Below, one piece after another: positions 17,059 through 25,714 of a stretch of DNA of 64,000 nucleotides (its first letter is position 1; every line of letters starts with the position of its first letter). The stretch covers positions 2,480,001 to 2,544,000 of the forward strand of contig NZ_CP130610.1 in the NCBI RefSeq assembly GCF_030544485.1, given 5' to 3'. Made by a program: the position numbers and the translations under genes. The DNA comes from Halomonas sp. HAL1. GTDB lineage: Bacteria > Pseudomonadota > Gammaproteobacteria > Pseudomonadales > Halomonadaceae. The notes below the pieces were generated by a model. It had not been told where the DNA came from and did not search any database. It was given only the letters and a program-made list of their open reading frames with translations.

Positions 17059-18582
17059 ATGCTTAAGAATACTAAATGGCGAGTCAGGTATATGACACCT
17101 TTTACACCGTTGTTTCATCGCAGTAGGGATGTTTATCGGCACTGGGCCCCTGTCTTTAAAATCATGTCGATTCTCTGGGTAGTACTGGCCCTATTCATGC
17201 TGGCTCCCCTGATTATATTGCTTATCGAGCATGATCCCGACGCACCCGCCTTTGGTATCTCTGTGCTGTTCATAGTGGGGGCGGCCGCACTTACCTGGCT
17301 ACTCACCTTCCGGGCCACGCTTGAGCTGAAGCCCTGGCAGATGTTCATTCTGACCGCTGCCAGCTGGGTCACCATCAGCGGTTTTGCCAGCCTACCGCTC
17401 GTACTTGGCGCCCCCCAATTGACGTTTACCAATGCCGTCTTTGAATCGGTTTCGGCGATTACCACCACGGGGTCGACCATCCTGGTCGGCATCGAACACT
17501 TTTCCGATGGCCTGAAACTGTGGCGAGGGCTAATGCAGTGGATGGGCGGCATCGGCATTATCGTCATGGGCATCGCAATCTTGCCGTTTCTGAAAGTAGG
17601 CGGTATGCGGCTGTTCCATACTGAATCATCCGACTGGTCGGATAAAGTGATGCCGCGTACGGGTGGTATCGCCAAAGCAACCCTTACCATTTATGTGGCT
17701 TTGACCCTGGTCGCGATTGGCAGTTACTGGACCGGTGGGATGACGCTGTTGGACGCCACCGTACATGGCATGACATCGCTTTCCACCGGCGGATTTGCCA
17801 ACTCAGACGCCTCCTTTGGGGCCTATAGCGGGCAACCTTGGCTGCTCTGGATGGCCAGCTTTTTCATGCTCAGCGGCGCGCTTCCCTTTGTGCTGTATAT
17901 CCGTTTCATACGAGGTTCAAGTAGCGCCTTATGGCAAGACCAGCAGGTACGGGGGCTGTTAAAGCTGCTGCTTACCGCGGTTCTGCTTATTAGCCTCTGG
18001 CGGGTTGCTCACGGAGATAACTGGTTTGAGTCGTTGACCCACGTCACCTTTAACGTCGTATCCATAGTAACCACCACCGGCTATGCCTCTGACGATTATA
18101 CGCTTTGGGGTGCACTCCCGATGATGGCATTTTTCTACCTCACCTTTGTCGGAGGCTGCAGCGGTTCGACCAGCGGTGGGATGAAAATCTTCCGCCTGCA
18201 GATTGCCACCTTGATGCTGCGTAATCAGTTGCACTACTTGATCCATGCCAATGGCATATTTACCACTCGCTACAATCAGCAGCCGGTAACCAGCGACATT
18301 TCACGCAGCGTAGTCGCCTTTTCGTTCTTTTTCTTCATTACCATCGCCGCACTGGCACTAGGCCTTTCCGCGTTGGGACTTGATTTGGTAACCGCCCTTT
18401 CCGGTGCCGCCACGGCGGTTACCAATGTAGGTCCCGGCCTGGGTGACATCATCGGCCCTGCGGGCAACTTCGCCTCCCTGCCCGACGCTGCCAAGTGGCT
18501 ACTATGTATCGGCATGCTGATGGGACGTCTGGAAATTTTGACGGTCGTCGTACTGCTGACCCCGATGTTCTGGCGCCGCTAG
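17059..18582 (+). CDS. trkH: Trk potassium uptake protein, membrane subunit
   Basis: Inner-membrane potassium channel-transporter subunit, 507 residues, SKT superfamily. The four selectivity-filter repeats are recognisable: SAITTTGSTI, SLSTGGFAN, SIVTTTGYAS and TNVGPGLGD. Two starts are possible: ATG 17059, or ATG 17092 (MTPFTPLF) giving 496 residues with a better-placed AGG; I kept the longer. It begins an operon with a KdpD-like kinase, KdpE-like regulator and trkA, which encodes its nucleotide-binding gate. Potassium uptake is the first response of halophiles to osmotic upshift. Halomonas elongata has both TrkH and TrkI; I cannot say which this matches. Confidence 0.93.
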   Translation: MLKNTKWRVRYMTPFTPLFHRSRDVYRHWAPVFKIMSILWVVLALFMLAPLIILLIEHDPDAPAFGISVLFIVGAAALTWLLTFRATLELKPWQMFILTAASWVTISGFASLPLVLGAPQLTFTNAVFESVSAITTTGSTILVGIEHFSDGLKLWRGLMQWMGGIGIIVMGIAILPFLKVGGMRLFHTESSDWSDKVMPRTGGIAKATLTIYVALTLVAIGSYWTGGMTLLDATVHGMTSLSTGGFANSDASFGAYSGQPWLLWMASFFMLSGALPFVLYIRFIRGSSSALWQDQQVRGLLKLLLTAVLLISLWRVAHGDNWFESLTHVTFNVVSIVTTTGYASDDYTLWGALPMMAFFYLTFVGGCSGSTSGGMKIFRLQIATLMLRNQLHYLIHANGIFTTRYNQQPVTSDISRSVVAFSFFFFITIAALALGLSALGLDLVTALSGAATAVTNVGPGLGDIIGPAGNFASLPDAAKWLLCIGMLMGRLEILTVVVLLTPMFWRR

Positions 18583-18591
18583 CGAATTACC

Positions 18592-19785
18592 ATGAAGGAC
18601 GACAACATCATGCCGCTTGGCAAATCAATTAGCAGGTCCGCCTCGCACTTCGTTCGTCGGCTGCGCGCTCCCACGCCGTTTGAAATCCTCATCGCCCTGG
18701 CGAGTACCGGCGCTGCGCTGCTGATCGCCTGGGGTCTGTACGCTTGGCTGGCACTAGCCAATCTTTCGTTGATCTTTCTTACCGCAGTACTCACCAGCGC
18801 TGTTGTGGCTGGGAGCTATGCGGCTTTGCTCAGCGCCCTGCTGGGGTTTCTGACCTTTAACTTCTGCTTTACCGTCCCGCATTTTTCATTTGCGGTCGAA
18901 GAGCAGGAGCAGCTACTGACGCTGCTATTCTTCCTATTGGTGGCACTCGTAGTGGGTAAGCTCGCTGGCGATAGCCGACAACGGCTGCTGGAGCTGAGTG
19001 AAGCGCGCCTTGCAGAAGAGCAGGAAAGGCTGCGGTCCGCGCTACTCTCATCGGTATCCCACGATTTGCGTACCCCGCTGGCATCAATCATTGGTGCCGC
19101 CAGCTCTTTGCGCACCCTGGATGCTCAGTTGACCCAGCAGGATCGCTTCGAGCTGCTGGATGGCGTATTGAGCGAAAGCGAACGGCTAAATCGCTATATA
19201 CAGAACCTGCTGGACATGACCCGCCTCGGCCATGGCGATATGAAAATCGAGCGTGACTGGGCCGCGTTTGACGACCTGGTCTCATCGGCTCGTAAGCGCC
19301 TGGGCAGTATCCTTGATGACCTCCAGATAAAGCAGCACTGGCCTGACGACCTGCCGCTGCTCTATGTGCATCCGGCCCTGATCGAACAGGCCCTGGTCAA
19401 TGTGCTGGAGAATGCGGCTCGTTTCTCGCCCCCAAATGGCTGCATCATTATCGAAGCCTGCTGCTCCGGCACTGACAGAGCTGGGAAAAGTGGCTCTACT
19501 AAGCCCAACACTGATGATACGCCTACCCTGCTATTTTCAGTCACCGACGAGGGCCCCGGAATTCCGCCAGCGCTGAGGGAACGGGTATTCGATATGTTCG
19601 TTACTGGCCATGAAGGTGATCGCAGCCGACATGGAAGTGGCCTGGGGCTGGCGATTTGCCGCGGTATGCTGGGCGCCCACGCAGGGCAGATCCACGCCAG
19701 TCAAGGGCCCGCAGGGATCGGCACTACGATCACCATGTCACTGCCGCTACCCTCCCCCCGCGAGGAGGCAGACAATGAGCAGTAA
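18592..19785 (+). CDS. KdpD-like sensor histidine kinase lacking the N-terminal sensor domain
   Basis: 397 residues, less than half of E. coli KdpD (about 890). The KdpD potassium-sensing N-terminal domain and universal-stress domain are absent. What remains begins with four hydrophobic segments of the KdpD type (about residues 30-125), then the HisKA box SSVSHDLRTPLASIIG with the phospho-acceptor His, and the ATPase domain with NVLENAARFSPP, DEGPGIP and GSGLGLAICRG. ATG 18610 is a possible alternative start. It overlaps its response regulator by 11 bases. No kdpFABC genes are in the window, so it probably controls Trk genes or distant targets. Confidence 0.88.
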   Translation: MKDDNIMPLGKSISRSASHFVRRLRAPTPFEILIALASTGAALLIAWGLYAWLALANLSLIFLTAVLTSAVVAGSYAALLSALLGFLTFNFCFTVPHFSFAVEEQEQLLTLLFFLLVALVVGKLAGDSRQRLLELSEARLAEEQERLRSALLSSVSHDLRTPLASIIGAASSLRTLDAQLTQQDRFELLDGVLSESERLNRYIQNLLDMTRLGHGDMKIERDWAAFDDLVSSARKRLGSILDDLQIKQHWPDDLPLLYVHPALIEQALVNVLENAARFSPPNGCIIIEACCSGTDRAGKSGSTKPNTDDTPTLLFSVTDEGPGIPPALRERVFDMFVTGHEGDRSRHGSGLGLAICRGMLGAHAGQIHASQGPAGIGTTITMSLPLPSPREEADNEQ

Positions 19786-20497
19786 TCAAGTGCGAGTATT
19801 GGTCATCGATGACGAACCGCATATTCGCCACTTCTTGCGCATCAGCCTTGCCTCCCAGGGGTTCCAGGTGATCGAGGCCGCCACTGGTCGTGAAGGGCTG
19901 GAAAAACTCAGCGCCGGTGCATCTGCACCCAACGCGGACATCGTTCTGTTGGATCTTGGCCTACCCGATATGGACGGTCAGCAGGTACTCGATGCCATCC
20001 GCCAGCATTATGAAGTGCCCGTTATCATAGTTTCGGTTCGCGGGCACGAGGCAGAAAAAGTGCGTGCACTGGATAACGGTGCAAGCGACTACGTTACCAA
20101 GCCATTTGGTATCCAGGAGTTGTTGGCCCGTATTCGGGCATTATTAAGACGGCGCGCCAATCCCAGTGCTCAGCGATTCAAGCATGGTGGACTGGTGGTC
20201 GATATCGCCGCCCACCAAGTCAGTTTGAATAACATTGCGGTTCATTTAACGCCTAAGGAGTTTGCCGTTCTGGCCCATCTTATCGCTTGTGCTGGACGCG
20301 TCGTGACTCAGACCCAGCTACTTCGTCAGATCTGGGGCCCCACCCACCAGGACGACAGCCACTATTTGCGTATTGTGGTGAGCAAACTGCGCTACAAACT
20401 CGGCGACGATCCCCAGTCGCCTACCCTGTTACAAACAGAACCCGGCATTGGTTACCGGCTCTCCCTTGAGCCTGACCGTGAGGACAATAGCCCATGA
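19775..20497 (+). CDS. KdpE-like response regulator, OmpR family
   Basis: 240 residues: receiver domain at about 8-125 with the acidic pair in VLVIDDEP, the phospho-acceptor Asp in [13 protein letters not shown] and the conserved Lys in DYVTKPF; then an OmpR-type winged-helix DNA-binding domain with [12 protein letters not shown]. The start chosen has GAGGAGG seven bases upstream; the open frame extends further left but that part is inside the kinase gene. It overlaps trkA by four bases (ATGA). Its partner is the preceding kinase. Its binding sites are not identified. Confidence 0.9.
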   Translation: MSSNQVRVLVIDDEPHIRHFLRISLASQGFQVIEAATGREGLEKLSAGASAPNADIVLLDLGLPDMDGQQVLDAIRQHYEVPVIIVSVRGHEAEKVRALDNGASDYVTKPFGIQELLARIRALLRRRANPSAQRFKHGGLVVDIAAHQVSLNNIAVHLTPKEFAVLAHLIACAGRVVTQTQLLRQIWGPTHQDDSHYLRIVVSKLRYKLGDDPQSPTLLQTEPGIGYRLSLEPDREDNSP

Positions 20498-21867
20498 AGA
20501 TCATTATTCTCGGCGCCGGCCAGGTCGGCGGCACCTTGGCAGAACACCTCGCCCGTGAGGAGAACGACATCACTGTCGTTGATACCGATGCCAAAAAACT
20601 GCGCGACCTGCACACCAAACTCGATATCCGCACCGTGACCGGCGCGGGCTCATACCCCATTGTGCTGCGCCAGGCAGGCTGCGAAGACGCCGATATGTTG
20701 ATTGCAGTAACCAGCAGCGATGAAATTAACATGATCGCCTGCCAGGTCGCCCACACGCTGTTTCGCACTCCGACCAAGATCGCCCGGGTGCGCGCTACGG
20801 CGTATTTAACCCGTAAAGGCCTCTTTGCCCACGAAGCGATTCCCATTGATGTCCTCATCAGCCCCGAGCAGGTAGTCACCGACCACGTGCGCCGCCTGAT
20901 CGAGCACCCCGGTGCCTTACAGGTGCTGGAGTTTGCCGGTGGCCTGGTACAGCTGGTAGCGGTGAAAGCGTTTTACGGCGGCCCGCTGGTAGGCCAGGAT
21001 TTAGCCTTTCTTCGCCGCCATATGCCCAACGTGGATACCCGCGTGGCGGCGATCTACCGGCGCAATCGACCGATTATTCCCCGCGGCGATACGGTCATCG
21101 AAGCCGACGATGAGGTGTTTTTCCTCGCCGCTCGTCGCGATATTCGTGCGGTCATGAGTGAGCTACGCCGGGTCGAGCGGGATTTCCGCCGCGTGGTGAT
21201 TGCCGGGGGTGGCAATATCGGCGAACGCTTGGCAGAGCATCTAGAGCATAGCCACCAGGTCAAGATCATCGAGCACAATCTGGAGCGCTGTACCACGCTA
21301 TCGGAGCGGCTGGATCGCACCGTGGTGCTCCACGGCAGCGCCACCAGCAAGCGCCTGCTGGAAGAAGAGAACATCGAAGAGTGCGATATCTTCTGCGCGC
21401 TGACCAACGACGACGAGGTCAATATCATGTCCTCGCTGCTGGCCAAGCGGTTAGGCGCCAAGAAGGTGCTGACGCTGATTAACAACGCCGCTTATGTGGA
21501 TTTGGTGCAGGGTGGCGAGATCGATATCGCTATTTCGCCCCAGCAGGCGACCATCGGCAGCCTGCTGACGCACGTGCGACGCGGCGATATCGTTAATGTG
21601 CACTCGCTGCGCCGGGGCGCCGCCGAAGCGATTGAAGCCATTGCCCACGGTGACAAGCAGTCGTCTAAAGTGGTCGGCCGCACCATCCGCGAGATCGACC
21701 TACCGGAAGGCACCACGATTGGGGCAATTGTGCGCGGCAAAGAGGTCATCATCGCACACGGCGATGTGATGGTTGAGAGCGGCGATCACGTGATTTTGTT
21801 CGTGATCGACAAGCGCCGCATTCGCGACGTGGAACGCCTGTTCCAAGTTGGCTTATCGTTCTTTTAA
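20494..21867 (+). CDS. trkA: Trk system potassium uptake protein, NAD-binding regulatory subunit
   Basis: Cytoplasmic gating ring of the Trk system, 457 residues, with two RCK units. Each has an N-terminal nucleotide-binding fold ([19 protein letters not shown] at the start; [17 protein letters not shown] at about residue 233) and a C-terminal RCK_C domain. Length and double arrangement match E. coli TrkA (458). It starts inside the regulator stop codon, so the whole trkH-kinase-regulator-trkA unit is a compact operon. In E. coli trkA and trkH are unlinked, so this linkage is informative. Confidence 0.96.
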   Translation: MKIIILGAGQVGGTLAEHLAREENDITVVDTDAKKLRDLHTKLDIRTVTGAGSYPIVLRQAGCEDADMLIAVTSSDEINMIACQVAHTLFRTPTKIARVRATAYLTRKGLFAHEAIPIDVLISPEQVVTDHVRRLIEHPGALQVLEFAGGLVQLVAVKAFYGGPLVGQDLAFLRRHMPNVDTRVAAIYRRNRPIIPRGDTVIEADDEVFFLAARRDIRAVMSELRRVERDFRRVVIAGGGNIGERLAEHLEHSHQVKIIEHNLERCTTLSERLDRTVVLHGSATSKRLLEEENIEECDIFCALTNDDEVNIMSSLLAKRLGAKKVLTLINNAAYVDLVQGGEIDIAISPQQATIGSLLTHVRRGDIVNVHSLRRGAAEAIEAIAHGDKQSSKVVGRTIREIDLPEGTTIGAIVRGKEVIIAHGDVMVESGDHVILFVIDKRRIRDVERLFQVGLSFF

Positions 21868-21896
21868 AACACTTTTAACAGGCGCTTTTAGAGTGG

Positions 21897-22640
21897 CTAA
21901 ATCTCGACCGCGCGACCAATAAACTCAATGGGACCGGTGGGCAGACCGGTGGCCGAACCGGTTTCGTCTTCCAGCGTTAGCTCAAACAGTTGGTTATCTT
22001 CAAGCGGCGGCAACTGGTCTAAGCGCATCCGAATGGGCTGACCAGGTTCGACTAACCCCAGTGATACCGGAGCCTGCCACTCATCCGCCTTGGTCCAGAA
22101 CTCTAGCGCCTTCCCTTCAGGCACTTCGAACGTACCCAGCGGGATCAGCTCTATTTCCTGTCGCGATGAGGCCTGGACTACCCAGCCCGCTGACTGAGTT
22201 TGCGGCGCGAGCAGAACCACCATGTACTCGGGCGTAGTTGAAATAGTTGGCTCAGTGACTTCATTTGCCAGCATTACGCCCATGACTAACGCCGCCGCCA
22301 GGCCAAACCCGGCAGCGCCACGCCAAAGTGGCAAGCTGTGTAGCATGCGCCGAGGCCTTGGAGGCACAACAACAGAACTGGTACGTTTAGCGGACGCTTC
22401 TCGTGCCTTTAGGCTGCGCTCAATACGTGGCCATAAATAATCAGAGGGCGATACCGGATCGGTGATAGCGGTATAGGGCAAGAAACGCTCTTCCCAAGCC
22501 ATCACGGCTTTTTGCAGTTCAGGCTCATTGGGCAAACGAGCTTCCAGCGCTTTGCGCTGCTCTAACGACAGTGTGCCTAGCACGTATTCACCCGCCAAGG
22601 CATGGTCATCTTCGCGTTCGTTATCATTAGGGCGGGTCAT
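21897..22640 (-). CDS. Anti-sigma factor, RskA/SigK-regulator type
   Basis: 247 residues. The N-terminal cytoplasmic part (about 1-95) has the anti-sigma helix pattern ALAGEYVLGTLSLEQRKALE. One membrane segment follows at about 105-125 (GAAGFGLAAALVMGVML), then a periplasmic RskA-like domain with PEGKALEFW. It overlaps the sigma gene by four bases, the usual arrangement for a membrane anchor holding its ECF sigma factor inactive. A GTG at 22649 is an upstream alternative. It converges on trkA with a 29-base gap. Confidence 0.88.
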   Translation of the reverse strand: MTRPNDNEREDDHALAGEYVLGTLSLEQRKALEARLPNEPELQKAVMAWEERFLPYTAITDPVSPSDYLWPRIERSLKAREASAKRTSSVVVPPRPRRMLHSLPLWRGAAGFGLAAALVMGVMLANEVTEPTISTTPEYMVVLLAPQTQSAGWVVQASSRQEIELIPLGTFEVPEGKALEFWTKADEWQAPVSLGLVEPGQPIRMRLDQLPPLEDNQLFELTLEDETGSATGLPTGPIEFIGRAVEI

Positions 22641-23200
22641 GCCATACACTCCCGTAAGCGCAGTAAACTGCGTTTTATCCAGGCTTTAACGGTACCGAGG
22701 GGCGCCCCAGTATGGGCAGCAATTTCCGCGTGACTGAGGCCATCGACATAGGCGTGAAGTACACAGTTACGCCGCTCGGGCTCCAGTTGCTTTAAACAGC
22801 TATCCATCCGCTGGCCGGTCTGCCAATCAAAGGCTTCTTCGGCAACATCAGCGTGCTGGAAATGTTCGTCCTGACCTAATTCGGTGGGGGCGTCGCTATC
22901 GAAGGTAATTTCACGGTCACGGTAACGAATAGCATTTAATGCCAAGTGACGCGCGACACTAAATATCCATGTTCGCGCAGATCCTTTGTCAGGGTCGAAA
23001 CTATCGGCGCGTTGCCAAATATTTAGGCAGGCATCGTGAACAATATCTTCCGCCATGCCACGATCTTTAACGATTCGTAGTACCACACCTAAAAGCCTGG
23101 CACCTTCATGAACGTAGAGTTGGTGCAAAGCGTCATGCTCGCCGCGGGCACATTTAGCCAATACAGCAGCATGATCAAATTCTGAAGACACGTCAGTCAA
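22637..23200 (-). CDS. ECF RNA polymerase sigma factor, SigK-like
   Basis: 187 residues with sigma region 2 (YVHEGARLLGVVLRIV, AEDIVHDACLNIWQRA) and region 4 (LSHAEIAAHTGAPLGTVKAWIKRSL). The start is probably TTG at 23200, which follows GGGAG by six bases and gives MTDVSSEF, the beginning usual in homologues. A GTG at 23224 is an alternative. It lies between a DUF3455 gene and an anti-sigma gene on the same strand. Such units usually respond to envelope or oxidative stress; the signal here is unknown. Confidence 0.9.
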   Translation of the reverse strand: MTDVSSEFDHAAVLAKCARGEHDALHQLYVHEGARLLGVVLRIVKDRGMAEDIVHDACLNIWQRADSFDPDKGSARTWIFSVARHLALNAIRYRDREITFDSDAPTELGQDEHFQHADVAEEAFDWQTGQRMDSCLKQLEPERRNCVLHAYVDGLSHAEIAAHTGAPLGTVKAWIKRSLLRLRECMA

Positions 23201-23257
23201 ACCATAGCTCCCTGGAGACGGCACCGACGCCAGTCGTCGTTTTCACAGACAGCATAT

Positions 23258-23290
23258 CCGCTAGGGACTCAACAAACGAGTCCCCAGCGG
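23258..23290 (-). other. Strong hairpin between the DUF3455 gene and the ECF sigma gene
   Basis: On the minus strand CCGCTGGGGACTC and GAGTCCCTAGCGG form a 13-bp stem with one G-U pair around a seven-base loop. No T-tract follows, so it is not a standard terminator. It starts about 20 bases after the DUF3455 stop and ends about 60 before the sigma start, and could be an attenuator or processing site. Confidence 0.65.
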
Positions 23291-23309
23291 AATTAGCGCT
23301 CCAGTCGAC

Positions 23310-23831
23310 TTATTCAGCCGCCCAGAAGATGTAATCCGCTTGATAGGTAACAACGGCGGTTGCACCGTCGTGATCCATGTCGCAAGCTACGTCAGGAGCG
23401 ACACCACCTTGGGTGTTCAAGCGCTGAATATAGCTAACGCCCGTCATTGCGCCTTCGCCTTCAGCAGGGTTGGCTTCAACAAGCTGGAGCGGAATGTTGC
23501 CATCGCCATTAGCGGCTGTGGCTAGCTGGGTGCCGGTGATTTTTGATCCGTCCAGCGCTTCCCATGTGGCTGGCGGGCCATAATAGCTACCCACTTGACT
23601 ACCATCGCTATCATTTAGCGCAGCGTGTGGGCCTTTGAATACCCAGCCCATATTGCCGTCGTCCTTGGTTTCGCACATGTAAGTAATAGCGCCAACGCCA
23701 ACCGTTTCGAGGGCGATGGTGTTGCCGTTCGGCACTTGAACGTCCGCAGGCGTTTCAGCCAAAGCGGCATGACTGAAGGATGCAATCAGAGTGGCGGCCA
23801 AGGTAGCGCGCGTTAGATGATGAAGTGTCAT
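23310..23831 (-). CDS. Exported DUF3455 family protein
   Basis: 173 residues. Residues 1-25 form a Sec signal peptide ending SHAALAE, so the mature protein is periplasmic or secreted. The body matches the DUF3455 pattern: an early tyrosine-cysteine (ITYMC), GPHAAL, YYGPPATWEALDGS, and a C-terminal cysteine in VACDMDHDG that could pair with the first. No catalytic motif is evident. AGGAG lies seven bases before the ATG. It is the first gene of the operon with the ECF sigma and anti-sigma genes, so it may be a target or effector of that system. Biochemical function is unknown. Confidence 0.85.
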   Translation of the reverse strand: MTLHHLTRATLAATLIASFSHAALAETPADVQVPNGNTIALETVGVGAITYMCETKDDGNMGWVFKGPHAALNDSDGSQVGSYYGPPATWEALDGSKITGTQLATAANGDGNIPLQLVEANPAEGEGAMTGVSYIQRLNTQGGVAPDVACDMDHDGATAVVTYQADYIFWAAE

Positions 23832-23884
23832 TTCAGTCTCCTAAAAGGGTTGTTATCAGCTGCCTACAATGGCGGCTGTATAGG

Positions 23885-23914
23885 GAATACCCGCGAGAAG
23901 ACGTTTTGGATGCA
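23885..23914 (-). promoter_or_regulatory. Candidate ECF-type promoter for the DUF3455-sigma operon
   Basis: On the minus strand TGCATCC (23914-23908) and GTATTC (23890-23885) are separated by 17 bases and lie upstream of the DUF3455 gene. The GC-containing -35-like box and the spacing are typical of ECF promoters and unlike a sigma70 promoter. This is a visual proposal, with no second copy in the window to compare. Confidence 0.35.
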
Positions 23915-23929
23915 CTATTTTTAAAAAAT

Positions 23930-23957
23930 AAAAAAACCCTGAGCAAGGGCTCAGGGT
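23930..23957 (-). terminator. Intrinsic terminator after gapA
   Basis: A 9-bp perfect stem (ACCCTGAGC / GCTCAGGGT) with a four-base loop, followed on the minus strand by a run of T residues. It lies 36 bases after the gapA stop. Confidence 0.88.
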
Positions 23958-23992
23958 AACGAGTAGGAATAGCTAGCAGTGTTCGCTATAGC

Positions 23993-24994
23993 TTAAGCGG
24001 TCTTCTGCATCGCAATGGCGGTGTCCAGCATGCGGTTGGAGAAGCCCCACTCGTTGTCGTACCACGCCATAATCTTAACCAAGCGACCATTTACACGGGT
24101 GTGATTGGTATCGAAGGTGGATGAGTTGGCATCGTGATTGAAGTCGATGGAGACCAGCGGCTCGGCATTAACCGCCAGCACCGGCGAATTCGCAGCAGCC
24201 TTCTCGACGATGGCATTAATTTCTTCTTTGGTGGTATCGCGGCTGGCGGTGAAAGTAAGGTCCACCAGCGACACGTTGATCACCGGCACGCGAACTGCCA
24301 AGCCATCGAACTTGCCAGCCAGTTCCGGCAATACTAAACCTACCGCCGCTGCTGCCCCGGTTTTGGTCGGGATCATGGAGTGGGTCGCACTACGAGCGCG
24401 GTAAGGGTCAGAGTGGTAAACATCCGACAGGTTCTGGTCGTTGGTGTAAGCGTGCACCGTGGTCATCAGACCGTTCTCGATCCCTACCGCATCGTTCAGC
24501 GCTTTTGCTACCGGCGCCAGGCAGTTGGTGGTGCAGGAGGCGTTGGAAACCACCGTATGCTCGGCGGTTAGAATATCGTCATTCACGCCGTATACAATGG
24601 TGGCATCGGCGTCGGGGCTGGGCGCAGAAATAAGCACCCGCTTGGCGCCAGCAGTAATGTGCTTGGCAGCCGCCTCACGCTTGGTAAACAGCCCTGTGCA
24701 CTCCATCACCAGGTCGATATTCATCGACGACCACGGCAACTGTGCTGGGTCACGCTCGGAGGAGATCGCGATACGATCACCATCCACCGTGATGCTCTCG
24801 TTGTCATGCTCTACCTTGAAAGGGAAGTGGCCATGCACGGTGTCGTGACGCAACAGGTGGGAGTTCAGCGAAGGATCGCCCAAATCGTTGATAGCGACAA
24901 CCTGTACACGGTCGCGGTAGCTGTTCTCGTAAAGGGCGCGCAGTACATTGCGGCCGATACGGCCAAACCCGTTAATCGCAACTCTTATTGTCAT
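23993..24994 (-). CDS. gapA: Glyceraldehyde-3-phosphate dehydrogenase
   Basis: Oxidises glyceraldehyde 3-phosphate to 1,3-bisphosphoglycerate in the cytoplasm. 333 residues, with the NAD-binding [14 protein letters not shown] at the N-terminus and the catalytic cysteine in [18 protein letters not shown] lies eight bases before ATG 24994; an in-frame start at 25009 has no such site. It is transcribed divergently from mgsA across a region with HexR-type repeats. In HexR systems gap genes are regulated together with zwf and edd. Confidence 0.97.
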   Translation of the reverse strand: MTIRVAINGFGRIGRNVLRALYENSYRDRVQVVAINDLGDPSLNSHLLRHDTVHGHFPFKVEHDNESITVDGDRIAISSERDPAQLPWSSMNIDLVMECTGLFTKREAAAKHITAGAKRVLISAPSPDADATIVYGVNDDILTAEHTVVSNASCTTNCLAPVAKALNDAVGIENGLMTTVHAYTNDQNLSDVYHSDPYRARSATHSMIPTKTGAAAAVGLVLPELAGKFDGLAVRVPVINVSLVDLTFTASRDTTKEEINAIVEKAAANSPVLAVNAEPLVSIDFNHDANSSTFDTNHTRVNGRLVKIMAWYDNEWGFSNRMLDTAIAMQKTA

Positions 24995-25034
24995 GATATA
25001 ACTCCTCAATTAACCAATGGTAGCAAGTGTCGCA

Positions 25035-25055
25035 TTTAGTAAAAAAATTACTAAA
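25035..25055. promoter_or_regulatory. HexR-like inverted repeat near the gapA promoter
   Basis: TTTAGTAA, five A residues, TTACTAAA: a perfect 8-bp inverted repeat 41 bases upstream of gapA. The arms resemble the HexR half-sites (TAGTAA/TTACTA), but the spacer is three bases longer than in the 25129 site, so binding is less sure. Confidence 0.4.
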
Positions 25056-25128
25056 AATACGTATTTAAGCGTCATGAGGCTGAAAATTCGTATAACAACG
25101 GCCCCAAAAGGCTTGTAAATATCCAATA

Positions 25129-25143
25129 TGTAGTAAAATTACT
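25129..25143. promoter_or_regulatory. HexR-type operator between gapA and mgsA
   Basis: TGTAGTAAAATTACT, nearly identical to the complement of the zwf site, 70 bases upstream of mgsA and 134 upstream of gapA. It could act on either or both of the divergent promoters. Confidence 0.72.
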
Positions 25144-25213
25144 ATATAAACGCTACCGTAGTCCAACATTAAAAGCTGGTCTTAGAAAGCCAATACAAGT
25201 AAAGGGTTCCGCC

Positions 25214-25690
25214 ATGAGTGATGCACAACCGCCCCGCCAAGCTATCCGCACTCTACAAGCACGCAAACGCATTGCACTGATTGCCCACGACGGCAAGAAG
25301 GTCGAAATGCTGGAGTGGGCGACCCGCTGGCAAAGCGTGCTCAGCCAGCATGAGCTGATCGGCACCGGCACCACCGCCGGGCGCTTGAAAACCGCGCTGG
25401 GACTCGACGTTGAAGGGTTGATGAGCGGGCCGTTGGGCGGCGACCAACAAATTGGTGCACGCATCGCCGAACAGCGCCTTGATGTACTGATTTTCTTTTG
25501 GGACCCCTTCTCGCCGCAGCCTCACGACCCCGACGTCAAGGCGCTGCTGCGCTTGGCCGCCCTGTGGAATGTGCCTGTTGCCTGCAATGCGGCCACCGCA
25601 GACTTCCTGCTTTCATCGCCCTATCTGGGCGAAAGCTACGATATGTCGATTCCGGATGCCAACGCTTGGGCCCAGGCCAGAACGGTCTAA
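25214..25690 (+). CDS. mgsA: Methylglyoxal synthase
   Basis: Converts dihydroxyacetone phosphate to methylglyoxal and phosphate, an overflow route when sugar phosphates build up. 158 residues. The N-terminal block reads KRIALIAHDGKK, the phosphate-binding region TGTTAG, the catalytic Asp lies in GPLGGDQQIGARIAE, and further active-site residues in FFWDP and HDPDVKALLR. Length matches the family. AAGGG precedes the ATG. It is divergent from gapA and convergent with cra (24-base gap), and shares the HexR-type operator with gapA. Confidence 0.96.
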   Translation: MSDAQPPRQAIRTLQARKRIALIAHDGKKVEMLEWATRWQSVLSQHELIGTGTTAGRLKTALGLDVEGLMSGPLGGDQQIGARIAEQRLDVLIFFWDPFSPQPHDPDVKALLRLAALWNVPVACNAATADFLLSSPYLGESYDMSIPDANAWAQARTV

Positions 25691-25714
25691 GCAGCAAGCA
25701 TCAGAACGCCCTGT

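Noticed and set aside
18592..20497. Kdp potassium ATPase locus
   Set aside because: The kinase and regulator are Kdp-like, but no kdpF, kdpA, kdpB or kdpC gene is present; neighbours are trkH and trkA.
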